The notes: a model not told the origin generated them from the letters alone. Counted from the stretch's first letter, positions 1 to 8,520 are shown. The stretch: DNA of 64,000 bases from Streptomyces sp. B21-105 (GCF_036898465.1 NZ_JARUMJ010000001.1:8928001-8992000); one strand, 5' to 3'. Numbers and translations are program-made.

Positions 1-50
1 AGCTCCAGCAGTCGACGTGCCGGCTCCGCGCCGGCGGGAAGTGGGCGTCC

Positions 51-896
51 GTGGCTGAGCGATGGAAAATGCGCGGCTTGGTCGGCGAACTGTCGGCCGA
101 GTTCGTCGGCACCATGATTCTCATCCTCTTCGGCTGTGGCGTGGTGGCCCAGGTGGTCGCCGGCGGAGGGCTCACGACGCCGCCGGGAGGACTCGGCAAC
201 CACGACAGCATCGCCTGGGCCTGGGGCCTCGGCGTCACTCTGGGCGTATACGTCGCGGCGCGACTGAGCGGCGCCCATCTCAATCCCGCGGTGACGGTCG
301 CCCTGGCCGCGTTCAAGGGCTTCCCGTGGAGCAAGGTCGCTCCCTACGCGGTGGCCCAGACCGCCGGCGCCTTCGTGGCGGCCCTCATCGTGCGGTGGAA
401 CTACACCGAGGCACTGGCGAAGGCCGACCCCGGGCACACCATCAAGACGCAGGGCGTGTTCTCCACGCTCCCCGCCAACGGCAATCCGAACCTGCCGGTC
501 CACGAGTGGGGCGCGTTCCGCGACCAGGTCATCGGCACCGCGATCCTGCTCCTGCTGATCCTGGCCGTCACGGACCTGCTGAACACGCCGCCGGGCGCCA
601 ACCTGGCCCCGTTCATCGTCGGTCTGATCGTCGTGGCCATCGGCATGGCGTGGGGCACCAACGCCGGCTACGCGATCAACCCGGCCCGCGACTTCGGGCC
701 CCGACTGGCCAGCTTCTTCACCGGCTACGGCGGAGCATGGCGAGATCAGTACGGGAACTTCTACTTCTGGGTGCCGATCATCGGTCCCCTGATCGGCGGC
801 CTGCTCGGCGCCGGGCTCTACAAGGCCTTCATCGGCCGGTTCCTGCCGACGGCGGAGCCGGAGCCTCCCGGCCGCGTTCCGGCCCCCGAGGAATGA
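51..896 (+). CDS. glpF: Glycerol uptake facilitator (MIP/aquaglyceroporin family)
   Basis: An inner-membrane channel that lets glycerol (and water) enter by facilitated diffusion, to be trapped by the kinase encoded just downstream. Both hallmark half-helix motifs are visible: HLNPAVTVAL near residue 77 and AINPARDFGPR near residue 209. The Asp after the second NPAR is the glycerol-type, not the water-type, residue. About six hydrophobic membrane segments fit the family, and 281 residues is normal. The start used is GTG; an in-frame ATG six codons later (position 69) is an alternative. The gene lies 24 nt before glpK and they should be co-transcribed. The upstream regulator and promoter, if any, lie outside the window. 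Confidence 0.95.
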   Translation: MAERWKMRGLVGELSAEFVGTMILILFGCGVVAQVVAGGGLTTPPGGLGNHDSIAWAWGLGVTLGVYVAARLSGAHLNPAVTVALAAFKGFPWSKVAPYAVAQTAGAFVAALIVRWNYTEALAKADPGHTIKTQGVFSTLPANGNPNLPVHEWGAFRDQVIGTAILLLLILAVTDLLNTPPGANLAPFIVGLIVVAIGMAWGTNAGYAINPARDFGPRLASFFTGYGGAWRDQYGNFYFWVPIIGPLIGGLLGAGLYKAFIGRFLPTAEPEPPGRVPAPEE

Positions 897-920
897 CCCC
901 CACAGCAGAGGCGGCAACTC

Positions 921-2438
921 ATGGCTGACTTCGTGGGCGCGGTGGACCAAGGCACCACCAGCACCCGTTTCATGATCTTCGACCACTCCGGCAACGAGGT
1001 GGCGAAGCACCAGCTGGAGCACGCCCAGATCCTCCCGCGCTCGGGATGGGTCGAACACGATCCGGTGGAGATCTGGGAGCGCACCAACTCGGTGATCCAG
1101 AACGCGCTGCGGCACGGCAACCTCGCACCCGAGGACCTGGCCGCGATCGGCATCACCAACCAGCGCGAGACCACCGTGGTGTGGGACCCGCGCAACGGGC
1201 GCCCCTACTACAACGCCATCGTCTGGCAGGACACCCGCACCGACTCCATCGCGGCCGCCCTGGAGCGCTCGGGCCGGGGCGAGGTGATCCGCCGCAAGGC
1301 GGGGCTGCCGCCGGCCACCTACTTCTCCGGCGGCAAGATCCAGTGGATCCTGGAGAACGTCGACGGCGTCCGCGAAGCGGCGGAAGCAGGCCACGCCCTC
1401 TTCGGCAACACGGACGCGTGGGTCCTGTGGAACCTCACCGGCGGTCCCGACGGCGGTGTCCACGCCACCGACGTGACCAACGCCAGCCGCACCATGCTGA
1501 TGGACCTGGAGACCCTCGACTGGGACGACGAACTGCTGGGCTTCTTCGACATCCCCCGGCGGATGCTGCCCACGATCAACCCGTCCTCCCACCGCGAGGC
1601 GTTCGGCGTGACCCGCACCTCGCGGCCGCTCCGCGCCGCCATCCCCATCGCCGGAGTGCTCGGCGACCAGCAGGCGGCCACCGTGGGACAGGTCTGCTAC
1701 GCGCCGGGCGAAGCCAAGAACACCTACGGCACGGGCAACTTCCTGGTCCTCAACACCGGTACCGAGCTGGTCCGTTCGCAGCACGGTCTGCTGACCACCG
1801 TGGCGTACCAGTTCGGCGACAGCCCGGCGGTCTACGCCCTGGAGGGTTCCATCGCCGTCACCGGGTCGGCGGTGCAGTGGCTGCGCGACCAGATGAAGAT
1901 CATCAAGGATGCGGCGGAGAGCGAGACACTGGCGCGCACCGTCGACGACAACGGCGGAATGTACTTCGTTCCCGCCTTCTCCGGCCTGTTCGCTCCGTAC
2001 TGGCGCTCCGACGCCCGCGGCGCGATCGTCGGTCTGGCCCGCTACAACGACAACGGCCACCTGGCCCGGGCGACCCTGGAGTCCATCTGCTACCAGAGCC
2101 GCGACGTCGTCGAGGCGATGGAGCAGGACTCCGGAGTCCACCTGGACGTGCTCAAGGTGGACGGCGGCGTCACGGCCAACGACCTGTGCATGCAGATCCA
2201 GGCCGACGTCCTCGGAGTGCCGGTGAGCCGTCCGGTCGTCGCCGAGACCACCGCGCTCGGAGCCGCCTACGCGGCGGGCCTGGCCACCGGATTCTGGCGC
2301 GACACCGACGAACTGCGCACCCACTGGCAGGAGTCCAGGAGATGGGAGCCCCAGTGGTCCGACGACCAGCGTGCGGAAGGGTACGCGGGCTGGAAGAAGG
2401 CGGTGGAACGCACGCTCGACTGGGCCAAGGTCGAGTAG
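921..2438 (+). CDS. glpK: Glycerol kinase
   Basis: Cytoplasmic FGGY-family kinase that converts glycerol and ATP to sn-glycerol 3-phosphate, trapping glycerol brought in by GlpF. The N-terminal phosphate-binding loop [11 protein letters not shown] is at residues 7-17, followed by [13 protein letters not shown] near residue 76 and the C-terminal adenosine motif [10 protein letters not shown] near residue 413. The length of 505 residues is standard. A strong hairpin follows 38 nt after the stop, so the operon appears to end here. In many Streptomyces glycerol operons a glycerol-3-phosphate dehydrogenase (glpD) comes next; none is present in this window, so this may be a second, shortened glp locus. 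Confidence 0.97.
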   Translation: MADFVGAVDQGTTSTRFMIFDHSGNEVAKHQLEHAQILPRSGWVEHDPVEIWERTNSVIQNALRHGNLAPEDLAAIGITNQRETTVVWDPRNGRPYYNAIVWQDTRTDSIAAALERSGRGEVIRRKAGLPPATYFSGGKIQWILENVDGVREAAEAGHALFGNTDAWVLWNLTGGPDGGVHATDVTNASRTMLMDLETLDWDDELLGFFDIPRRMLPTINPSSHREAFGVTRTSRPLRAAIPIAGVLGDQQAATVGQVCYAPGEAKNTYGTGNFLVLNTGTELVRSQHGLLTTVAYQFGDSPAVYALEGSIAVTGSAVQWLRDQMKIIKDAAESETLARTVDDNGGMYFVPAFSGLFAPYWRSDARGAIVGLARYNDNGHLARATLESICYQSRDVVEAMEQDSGVHLDVLKVDGGVTANDLCMQIQADVLGVPVSRPVVAETTALGAAYAAGLATGFWRDTDELRTHWQESRRWEPQWSDDQRAEGYAGWKKAVERTLDWAKVE

Positions 2439-2475
2439 CGCGATAACCGCACAGCCCACCGGCCCGACGAGACCA

Positions 2476-2503
2476 GGCGCCGCCCGTGACATCGGGCGGC
2501 GCC
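2476..2503 (+). terminator. Hairpin terminator after glpK
   Basis: Perfect 11-bp inverted repeat GGCGCCGCCCG / CGGGCGGCGCC around the 6-nt loop TGACAT, beginning 38 nt after the glpK stop. There is no T-run, as is usual for high-GC actinomycete terminators. Confidence 0.75.
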
Positions 2504-2643
2504 CTGGGGTCACGGCTCCGGCAGGCACCCGGGGCCGCAGCCGAGACCGGAGCCGAGGCTGGAGCCGGCGGTCTGCGAAGCCGTGCCGGGCGCGCCGCAC
2601 CCGCTCGGATGGATCGGTGCGTCCGGTGAGGGCGACGCCGCCC

Positions 2644-2694
2644 GTGGTGGCCGTGGCCGTGGCCGTGGCCGTGGACGTGGGCGTGGACGTGGGC
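2644..2694. repeat. Hexanucleotide tandem repeat (GTGGCC-type)
   Basis: About eight units of a 6-bp repeat (GTGGCC drifting to GTGGAC and GTGGGC). It lies in the non-coding stretch between glpK and the delta-60 remnant. Read on the plus strand in the remnant's frame it gives alternating Val-Ala, then Val-Asp/Gly. It looks like slippage-generated low complexity, not a functional domain. Confidence 0.7.
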
Positions 2695-2862
2695 AAGTGC
2701 GGACGGCGCGGAAGGCTGTCGTGCATGTTCACATCACACGTACGACCTGCGCGGCAGCGACACGGTGGCCGCCGATCTTTCCCGGCCAGGACCGGGACCG
2801 TCGTGGCGGCCGTGCCGGCCCTGGTCCCGACTCTCCCCCGGCGCCGCGGCCGCGGCGCCCCG

Positions 2863-3054
2863 GGCGGCCTGGATGCCACCTGCAGCGGCGACGGCAAGGT
2901 GCTCGCCGGCATCGCCTACGACGATCTTGCCGACGAGGTGGAGGTACAGCCCGACGGAAAGATCGTCTCCGTCGGCGCTTCCGTCGACGAACCGCTGGCG
3001 GAGAGCCGCTTCGGGCTGACCCGCCACAGCGCCGACGGCGCCCCGGACCCCTTC
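2863..3054 (+). pseudogene. Remnant of a delta-60-repeat (DUF5122 beta-propeller) protein
   Basis: About 64 codons in one frame read like one and a half units of the delta-60 repeat found in large actinobacterial surface or secreted beta-propellers. The pattern GLDATCSGDGKV, then VQPDGKIVSVGAS, then FGLTRHSADGAPDPF matches the family's LD..FSGDGKV, VQPDGKI and F.L.RYN.DG signature. The frame upstream and downstream does not continue the repeat, no start with a ribosome-binding site is seen, and the flanks are low-complexity GC-rich DNA. I read it as a decayed fragment. The motif match is seen in the sequence; the family name is from knowledge of the repeat. Confidence 0.65.
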
Positions 3055-3349
3055 CTGCGCGCCGCACGCTCGGCACCCCCCACGCTGTCCCAGCGCCCCA
3101 CCGGCTCTCCGGCGCCCCGCTCTCCGGCCGTGCGGCCGTGCGGCCGTGGGGCACTCATCGAACGGGGTACATCTCGGTCACGGATGTGAACTGGCGTCAT
3201 GGGGCGTCGTGTGGGGTGGGGCTGTCCTGGCCCCTTGCTGTGGCTGTGATCTCTGGGAGTGATCAGGAGTGAGGGCGGTGACGGCATTCCGCCAGTCGAT
3301 CAGTGTTCACATACTTGTCAGCCGAGGATGCCCACCCTATCCTCCCGAA

Positions 3350-3365
3350 GGGAAAGCGCTTTCCC
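3350..3365. promoter_or_regulatory. Perfect LacI-type palindrome upstream of pectate lyase
   Basis: The 16-bp sequence GGGAAAGCGCTTTCCC is a perfect palindrome with the central CG of LacI-family operators, which in streptomycetes often control sugar-hydrolase genes. It sits about 390 bp upstream of the pectate lyase start, which is far for a simple operator. The 3366-3757 stretch in between shows no convincing gene. No LacI-family gene lies in this window, so the regulator would act in trans. Confidence 0.55.
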
Positions 3366-3757
3366 GGCACCCCTGACCGTGCCGGGCAAGCGGCCCGCTT
3401 CACCAGCCGTGGGGCATGCCCGCGCGCCGCAACCGATCCGGCGCGGGGTTGACTCGGGCTGACCGCACCGAGATGCCGCCGCGCCGGAAGTCCGGGGCGC
3501 ATCCCCCGGCAACTGCGCTCCGGGGTGCACTCCGGCGGCGCTCCGGGGCGCGGACGTATCGCGCTCACGCCGTGTACCGCAGCAACCTCACCGCCCTTTC
3601 TGTATGGGTGGGCGTGACATCCGCACCGGGCCGGCGGTGGTCTGTGGAGTCGCCAATGGCATGTACATGGCAAGAAGGGATGGTCTCGACTGCCCTCGGC
3701 GCCGGGCTCGGACGTGCGCGGCCCCTCTGCTACTCGATGACGAAAGACGAGGCGAGA

Positions 3758-5305
3758 ATGAGAAAGCCAGTCGCTCTGCGACTCTCCGCGGCACTCGGCA
3801 CGCTGGCCCTGGCGGCGGCGACGGGCATGGTCCTGTCGATGCCCACCGCGTCGGCGGCCGGCGCCGGCGCGACCGGGTTCGCCACCCAGAACGGCGGCAC
3901 CACCGGCGGCGCCGGGGGGACGACGGTCAAGGCCACCACCGGCACCCAGATCCACCAGGCCCTGTGCAGCCGGGCCAGCAGCAGCACCCCGATCGTCATC
4001 CAGGTCGAGGGCGCCGTCACCGTCGGCAACACGGCGAAGGTGTCGGGCGGCAGCTGCAACACCGCCGCCGGCGTGATCGAGCTGAAGGGCATCAGCAACG
4101 TCACCCTCGTCGGCGTCGGCAGCGGGGCCGTGTTCGACCAGATCGGCATCCACATCCGCCAGTCGAGCAACGTCATCGTGCAGAACGTGACCGTGCAGAA
4201 CGTGAAGAAGTCCGGCTCGCCCACGTCCAACGGCGGCGACGCCATCGGCATGGAGAGCGACGTGCACAACGTGTGGGTCGACCACGCCACGCTGACCGCC
4301 TCGGGCGGTGAGTCGGCGGGCTACGACGCTCTGTTCGACATGAAGGACGACACCCGGTACGTGACCCTGTCCTACAGCGTCCTGCGCAACTCCGGCCGCG
4401 GCGGACTCGTCGGCTCCAGCGACAGCGACCTCGCCAACGGGCCGGTCACCTTCCACCACAACCGGTACGAGAACATCGACTCCCGTACGCCCCTGCTGCG
4501 CGGAGCCACCGCCCACATCTACAACAACTACTACGTCAGCCTGAACGAATCGGGCATCAATCCCCGGGCCGGGGGCAAGGCCAAGGTCGACAACAACTAC
4601 TTCAAGAACTCCAAGGACGTCCTCGGTACCTTCTACACCGACCTGCCGGGATACTGGCAGGTCAGCGGGAACATCTTCGACAACGTGAGCTGGACGCAGC
4701 CGGGCGAGGACAACAATCCCGCAGGGCCGAACCCGACGTCGAACACCACCGTCGGCATCCCCTACTCCTACAGCCTCGACGCCGCGTCGTGCGTGCCGTC
4801 GATCGTGACCGCGACGGCGGGCGCCAACACCGGCCTCAAGGTGTCGGACGGCAACTGCGCCGCGACGACGCCCACCGCGACCGCCGCCCCGACTTCCGCG
4901 CCCACGGCCACGCCGACGCCCACCGCGACGTCGACGCCCGCCGGCGCCAACCTGAGCCTCGGTGCCGCCGCCGACGGCTCCAGCAAGGCGTCCGGCACCA
5001 GCTACGGCAACGTCCGCGACGGCGACACGGGCACCTACTGGTCGCCGGCCGGCTCGACCGGATCCATCTCGATCAAGTGGGGCTCGGCGACCGCCATATC
5101 CAAGGTCACCCTTCGGGAGGCCGCCGGAGCCACCGGCAACATCGGTTCCTGGCGGGTGCTCAACGGCGACACCGGGGCGGTGCTGAGCTCGGGCAGCGGA
5201 GCGGGCGCGGTCTCATTCGCCTCCACCTCACTGAAGAAGGTCACCTTCGAGATCACGAGCTCGAGTGCCACCCCGAAGGTGGCCGAGTTCGAGACCTACG
5301 CCTGA
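3758..5305 (+). CDS. Secreted pectate lyase (polysaccharide lyase family 1) with C-terminal accessory domain
   Basis: Extracellular enzyme expected to cleave polygalacturonate in pectin by beta-elimination. Residues 1-33 form a Sec signal peptide ending near SASAAGA. Residues about 40-360 are the parallel beta-helix with PL1 motifs: VWVDHATLT, the DALFDMK/YVTLSYS strand (ligand-binding Asp region) and SRTPLLRGATAHIYNNYY. A Thr/Pro/Ala-rich linker (repeated PTATP, residues about 370-400) leads to a last ~125-residue F5/8-type C-like domain likely to bind carbohydrate. The ATG at 3758 was chosen because GAGG precedes it at suitable spacing and the signal peptide begins there; an ATG at 3737 is in frame but lacks a ribosome site. 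A hairpin follows the stop. Confidence 0.9.
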   Translation: MRKPVALRLSAALGTLALAAATGMVLSMPTASAAGAGATGFATQNGGTTGGAGGTTVKATTGTQIHQALCSRASSSTPIVIQVEGAVTVGNTAKVSGGSCNTAAGVIELKGISNVTLVGVGSGAVFDQIGIHIRQSSNVIVQNVTVQNVKKSGSPTSNGGDAIGMESDVHNVWVDHATLTASGGESAGYDALFDMKDDTRYVTLSYSVLRNSGRGGLVGSSDSDLANGPVTFHHNRYENIDSRTPLLRGATAHIYNNYYVSLNESGINPRAGGKAKVDNNYFKNSKDVLGTFYTDLPGYWQVSGNIFDNVSWTQPGEDNNPAGPNPTSNTTVGIPYSYSLDAASCVPSIVTATAGANTGLKVSDGNCAATTPTATAAPTSAPTATPTPTATSTPAGANLSLGAAADGSSKASGTSYGNVRDGDTGTYWSPAGSTGSISIKWGSATAISKVTLREAAGATGNIGSWRVLNGDTGAVLSSGSGAGAVSFASTSLKKVTFEITSSSATPKVAEFETYA

Positions 5306-5321
5306 CCGGAGGGCGACACCG

Positions 5322-5345
5322 GGCCGGCCGCACCGGCGGCCGGCC
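5322..5345 (+). terminator. Hairpin terminator after pectate lyase
   Basis: Perfect 10-bp inverted repeat GGCCGGCCGC / GCGGCCGGCC with a 4-nt loop, 17 nt after the lyase stop. It could also serve the convergent WhiB-like gene. Confidence 0.7.
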
Positions 5346-5390
5346 GCTTCGCTCCCGCCGGCCGCAACCCGGTCAACCCGTCGTCGGCCA

Positions 5391-5726
5391 TCAGCATGGC
5401 CTGCCGGCGCCTCGTCTCGCCTCACCCGCCTCGATCCCGTGGCGTCTGGCCGGAGGGGCCGACTCCATGGCCGCTCTTCGGATGGCACGACGCTGGGCAG
5501 CCGTTGTGGCGCCCCAGATCCCGTCGTCCTCGCCGTGCTCGAGGGCCCAGTCGCGGCAGGCGATGAGCACGGCGCAGCGGTGGCACACCGCTCGTGCCAG
5601 GGATGCTTCAGCGCCGGGAGCTACGACGTCCGACAGGGGGAAGAAGATCTCGGGATCCTCCCCGACGCAGGCAGCGTGATCGCGCCAGTCTGACGATTCC
5701 GGGTGTTCGCAACATGAGTCGGTCAT
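5391..5726 (-). CDS. WhiB-family iron-sulfur transcriptional regulator
   Basis: A 111-residue Wbl protein, an actinomycete-specific 4Fe-4S protein that works with sigma factors in development or stress control. The four cluster cysteines are visible: Cys in HAACVGE near residue 19, the CHRC pair near residues 49-52 and the Cys in LIACRDW near residue 58. The conserved turn follows as GIWGATT, where the usual form is G[VI]WGG, so the last Gly is replaced by Ala. A basic tail (RRAIRRAA, RRHGIEAGEARRGAGR) could bind DNA. The ATG at 5726 was chosen because the Wbl domain starts directly after it. The gene is divergent from the GNAT at 6079 across about 350 bp. It does not clearly match a named Wbl paralogue. 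Confidence 0.88.
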   Translation of the reverse strand: MTDSCCEHPESSDWRDHAACVGEDPEIFFPLSDVVAPGAEASLARAVCHRCAVLIACRDWALEHGEDDGIWGATTAAQRRAIRRAAMESAPPARRHGIEAGEARRGAGRPC

Positions 5727-6078
5727 GGTGCACCTCTCAAGGCCGCCCGAGGGCAGGACGAGCGATGGCCGCGGCACGCCACAGCGCCGCGACCCCGGCA
5801 GAGGTTGCGAGCATCCTATGCTCATATGTCTTATTTGCGGTAGGGGGTGACCCGACTGACGGCCGGTCGCGGCGGAGGTCGGAATCGGAGGGCACGGAGC
5901 GTTCGGAATCATCCCCGGGCGTAGGCCGCATGTCCGGTAGGGGAGGCGGGAGAGTGAGTGGGTGCGGTGTGCCGAGGCGCTGCGCACAGGGACAACCGCG
6001 GTGACGGTGCTGCCTCAAGTCCGCGGCGGTGGAGCAGGGTTGGCGACCGGTGAGCGCACCCCCGCATATGATCGGCCG
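5727..6078. promoter_or_regulatory. Divergent intergenic region with short palindrome
   Basis: This 352-bp stretch separates the divergent wbl and GNAT genes. It holds a perfect 6-bp inverted repeat GAGCAT-cct-ATGCTC at 5809-5823 next to an AT-rich patch, and a TATGAT box at 6067-6072 only six nt before the GNAT GTG, which suggests a leaderless GNAT transcript. No gene is seen in it. Confidence 0.45.
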
Positions 6079-6645
6079 GTGAACACCCCCGTCGTCCTCC
6101 AGGTTGCCGCGACGCCTACTGGTCCCGCTCTCGTTCTTCGCCCCTGGAGCTTGGCGGAAGCGGCGGCACTGGCCGAGGTGTTCCAGGATGCCGAACTGCG
6201 CCGCTGGACGAGCCATACCGTGAAGGACGGAGCGGACGGGACGCGATGGGTGCGGTCCCAGCAACAGAGCTGGGCAGCGGGGGACCGGTTCAGCTTCGCG
6301 GTCCTCGAGGCGCAATCCGGTGACCTCCGCGGGCGGTTGCTCGCAAACGTGGTCCTCAAGGAACGCGCGCCCGGCAAACCGGCCGCAGAGGTGGGCTACT
6401 GGACCGCCGCGCACGCCCGTGGGCGAGGAGTTGCTCCTCGCGCTGTTGAGGCGCTCACCGGCTGGGCCTTCGACACCTTCCGAGCCGACGGACTGGAGCG
6501 TCTCGAACTCCTGCACCAGGTGGACAACCAGGCGTCGTGCCGGGTCGCGCAGAAGAGCCGGTACGACTTCCAGCGGGTTCTGCCCGCGGCTCCACCCTTG
6601 TTCCCCCGGGCCGGCCACTTGCACGTACGGCGCACGAGCCCCTGA
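6079..6645 (+). CDS. GNAT-family N-acetyltransferase (RimJ-like)
   Basis: A 188-residue single-domain acetyltransferase that should move an acetyl group from acetyl-CoA to an amine, possibly a protein N-terminus or a small molecule. The N-terminal strand LVLRPWSLAEA and the acetyl-CoA loop ARGRGVAPRAV (the R/Q-x-x-G-x-G/A pattern, near residue 115) are clear, and the final N..S..V..K (NQASCRVAQKS) fits RimJ/RimL-type enzymes. The GTG at 6079 was chosen because a -10-like TATGAT lies 7 nt upstream and the domain starts at once. The substrate cannot be told from sequence. Confidence 0.85.
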   Translation: MNTPVVLQVAATPTGPALVLRPWSLAEAAALAEVFQDAELRRWTSHTVKDGADGTRWVRSQQQSWAAGDRFSFAVLEAQSGDLRGRLLANVVLKERAPGKPAAEVGYWTAAHARGRGVAPRAVEALTGWAFDTFRADGLERLELLHQVDNQASCRVAQKSRYDFQRVLPAAPPLFPRAGHLHVRRTSP

Positions 6646-6713
6646 CACCCGCGCGCTCGTCCGCGGGCGAGTCCGTTCGCGCGGGAGCGTGCGGGTGGGG
6701 CTACGACGGGCTC

Positions 6714-6977
6714 TCAGGTGGGCAGGTCGTGGTCGCTGATCGGATGGTGGCAGCCGCCGCGTCTGCACTGTCCGAGCGGGCCGCCGGCCTGGAAGTCGGG
6801 GCACGGGCAGGACAGACAGGGGACGGTGTCGCCCGGGTCGGGCCCACCCCACCCGCTGACCGTCAGTCTCGTCCGGGCCGATTCCCGGATGCGGCCCATG
6901 TGGTCGCCGAGCTGCCGGAAATCGGCCTCGCTCTCTGCAAAGGCCTTCTCCTGGGCGTCCGTTGGGTCGTACTGCAT
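6714..6977 (-). CDS. Small cysteine-rich hypothetical protein
   Basis: An 87-residue cytoplasmic protein of unknown function with a very good ribosome-binding site (GGAGG 5 nt before the ATG). The first half is a charged amphipathic helix (residues about 5-40). The second half has a metal-site-like cluster: CLSCPCPDF, then CRRGGCHHPISDH. This arrangement of five Cys and several His resembles a small zinc ribbon, but I cannot assign a family. Codon use fits the genome, so I take it as a real gene. Confidence 0.7.
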   Translation of the reverse strand: MQYDPTDAQEKAFAESEADFRQLGDHMGRIRESARTRLTVSGWGGPDPGDTVPCLSCPCPDFQAGGPLGQCRRGGCHHPISDHDLPT

Positions 6978-7133
6978 GGTGCCTCCAGGGGAAGGTGGCG
7001 GCGACGGCGTTTCGCCCCTTCCCCCAAGATGACCCGGCGGGCGCCCGCTCGCATGTCGGGCGTGAGGGGGGCTACCGCCACTCCGCGCCGGTCAACGGCC
7101 TCGCCGGGGCGACGGCAGACGCGCATCCGCCGT

Positions 7134-7547
7134 TCACTCGGCGTCGAGCTGGTGGTCGGCCCAGACGTAGGTTTCGGGCAGCAGGTCGGTGATGGGGACG
7201 GATCGGACGTGATCGTCATGACCGACGATGACCTTGAGGGCGGGGAAGTAGTCGAGGAGGACCTGCCGGCACCGGCCGCACGGCGGGATGACTCCGCGCT
7301 CGCGGTCGCCCACGGCGACGATCGTGTCCAGTTCGTAGGCGCCCTGGCCGGCCGCCGTGCCGATGAGGACCAGCTCGGCGCAGGGGCCTCCGGTGAAGTG
7401 GTACGCGTTCACCGCGGTGATGATCCGGCCGTCCTGATCGCGGGCTGCGGCTGCCACGGTGTGGTTGTCGCCCCGACAGCGAGTGCGGGCGACCTCCGCT
7501 GCGGCCCGGATGAGCCCGTGGTCGACGGGATGGATCTGCGTGGTCAT
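7134..7547 (-). CDS. Blasticidin-S-deaminase-like cytidine deaminase
   Basis: A 137-residue zinc-dependent deaminase of the cytidine deaminase fold. The active site is complete: YHFTGGPCAELVLIGTAA carries the zinc Cys and catalytic Glu (C-A-E), and PCGRCRQVLLDYFP carries the two other zinc Cys (PC-x-x-C). Compared from memory with fungal blasticidin S deaminase, the stretches NxYHFTGGPCAELV, GTAA, CGRCRQVLLD, LLPxxYVW and the overall length agree closely, much more than with standard housekeeping cytidine deaminases. It may therefore deaminate the cytosine of blasticidin-type nucleosides or related compounds, but plain cytidine deaminase remains possible. The start has GGAGAAG just upstream. 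Confidence 0.85.
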   Translation of the reverse strand: MTTQIHPVDHGLIRAAAEVARTRCRGDNHTVAAAARDQDGRIITAVNAYHFTGGPCAELVLIGTAAGQGAYELDTIVAVGDRERGVIPPCGRCRQVLLDYFPALKVIVGHDDHVRSVPITDLLPETYVWADHQLDAE

Positions 7548-7833
7548 CTTCTCCGCCTTCGTGAAGTGTCAGGTGACGTTGACCTGTGTGACGAGGGTGC
7601 GCAAGTCATTATCGGAGGGGTGCTCGCCCAGCGAAGCAACCGTTGGTCGGCGGACAGGCGGACAGGCTGAATCGACGCTTTCGGCTGCCACCCGGTCGTC
7701 GACCGGGGGCCTCGTCGCCGCGCGGTCTGCGGTCCGGGTGGGGCGCCGAGAGGGACCGAGGGGGGCCAGGACCTTGCATGCTCCCGACCGTCACCCGGAC
7801 GCGCGCGCAGCCGTCGTACGCGCACTGCCGCCG

Positions 7834-8010
7834 CTGCCCGCCACCCCGTCGTCGGCCGCCGTCGTCAAGGACGCGGCGGGCAGATTCTTTGCGTCCTTCG
7901 TCATCGACACCGCCGCCGACGCGGCCCGGAGGCCGCAGACGGACCGCACCGTCGGCATCGACCTCGGCCTCACCCACTTCGCGGTCATCTCCGACGGCCG
8001 GGCCGGCACG
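7834..8010 (+). pseudogene. Remnant of an IS200/IS605-family TnpB gene
   Basis: About 60 codons read like the middle of TnpB, the RuvC-like RNA-guided nuclease of IS200/IS605 elements: LPATPSSAAVVKDAAGRFF, then ASFVID, then VGIDLGLTHFAVISDGR, the last being the RuvC-I motif with its catalytic Asp. The N-terminal third and the zinc-finger/RuvC-III end are missing, the frame dissolves within 50 bp past the motif, and no TnpA or element ends are seen. This 545-bp gap between the deaminase and the MarR gene holds nothing else recognisable. Confidence 0.7.
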
Positions 8011-8091
8011 GTCCGGGGCAGGCTGGCACGGATGCTGCGCCTGCGGAGGCCCGGCTCGGGTTCGGCGCCCCGTGGGTTCGGGGCCGGCGTC

Positions 8092-8520
8092 TCAGGGTTG
8101 AGGACGGGCCAGGCGGCGGAGCAGGGCCACCGCGTCGTCAACGGGCACCGGCTCGAAGAACCGGGCGTCGGCGAGCTCGACGACGGCGATCGCGCGTGGG
8201 GCCAGTTCGGCGCCGATGTCGGTGACGCGCAGTCGCTTGGCTCGGGTGTCGGCCGGGTCGGTTTCGCGCTCGATGAGCCCCTTGTGCTCCAGGATGCGCA
8301 GGACCTGGGAGGTCATCTTGACGTCGGTGCCCGCTTGCCGGGCCACCGCCAGCTGGTTGGGGTGCTCGCCCTGGGAGTTGAGCCACCAGGTGCAGGCGAG
8401 CAGGACGAACTGGACGTGGGTGAGCTCGAGGGGGGCCAGGGCTGCGGTGATGTCGCGCTGCCAGCGCAGTGTGGTGTGCCAGAGCAGCAGTCCCGGGCTG
8501 TCCTCGGGGCGGAGAGGCAT
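8092..8520 (-). CDS. MarR-family transcriptional regulator
   Basis: A 142-residue winged-helix repressor type. The helix-turn-helix region NQLAVARQAGTDVKMTSQVLRILEHKGLIER (about residues 55-85, quoted in parts) is followed by the wing DPADTRAKRLRVTDIG typical of MarR proteins. Its ATG overlaps the stop of the upstream SRPBCC gene by one base (TGATG), so the two are translationally coupled. Likely DNA target: the palindrome in front of the SRPBCC gene (8965-8979). The effector is unknown. Confidence 0.9.
   Translation of the reverse strand: MPLRPEDSPGLLLWHTTLRWQRDITAALAPLELTHVQFVLLACTWWLNSQGEHPNQLAVARQAGTDVKMTSQVLRILEHKGLIERETDPADTRAKRLRVTDIGAELAPRAIAVVELADARFFEPVPVDDAVALLRRLARPQP

Noticed and set aside
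2371..3189. 272-codon open frame carrying the delta-60 motifs
   Set aside because: Most of it is low-complexity Arg/Gly/Pro and overlaps the end of glpK; only the 2863-3054 part resembles a known repeat, so it was reported as a remnant and not a gene.
3646..3672. CATGTACATG palindrome upstream of the pectate lyase
   Set aside because: Only a 10-bp self-complementary sequence with no second copy or clear position relative to a start; may be chance.
3263..4516. Long minus-strand open frame opposite the pectate lyase
   Set aside because: It lies on the complement of the lyase codons, has no start site and consists of Val/Gly/Asp-rich shadow sequence from GC-rich third positions.
7134..7547. 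Possible blasticidin S gene cluster around the deaminase
   Set aside because: None of the neighbouring genes looks like a nucleoside-antibiotic biosynthetic gene; the radical SAM/PLP pair at 48-50 kb is 40 kb away and does not match the BlsE/BlsH-type sequences that I know.
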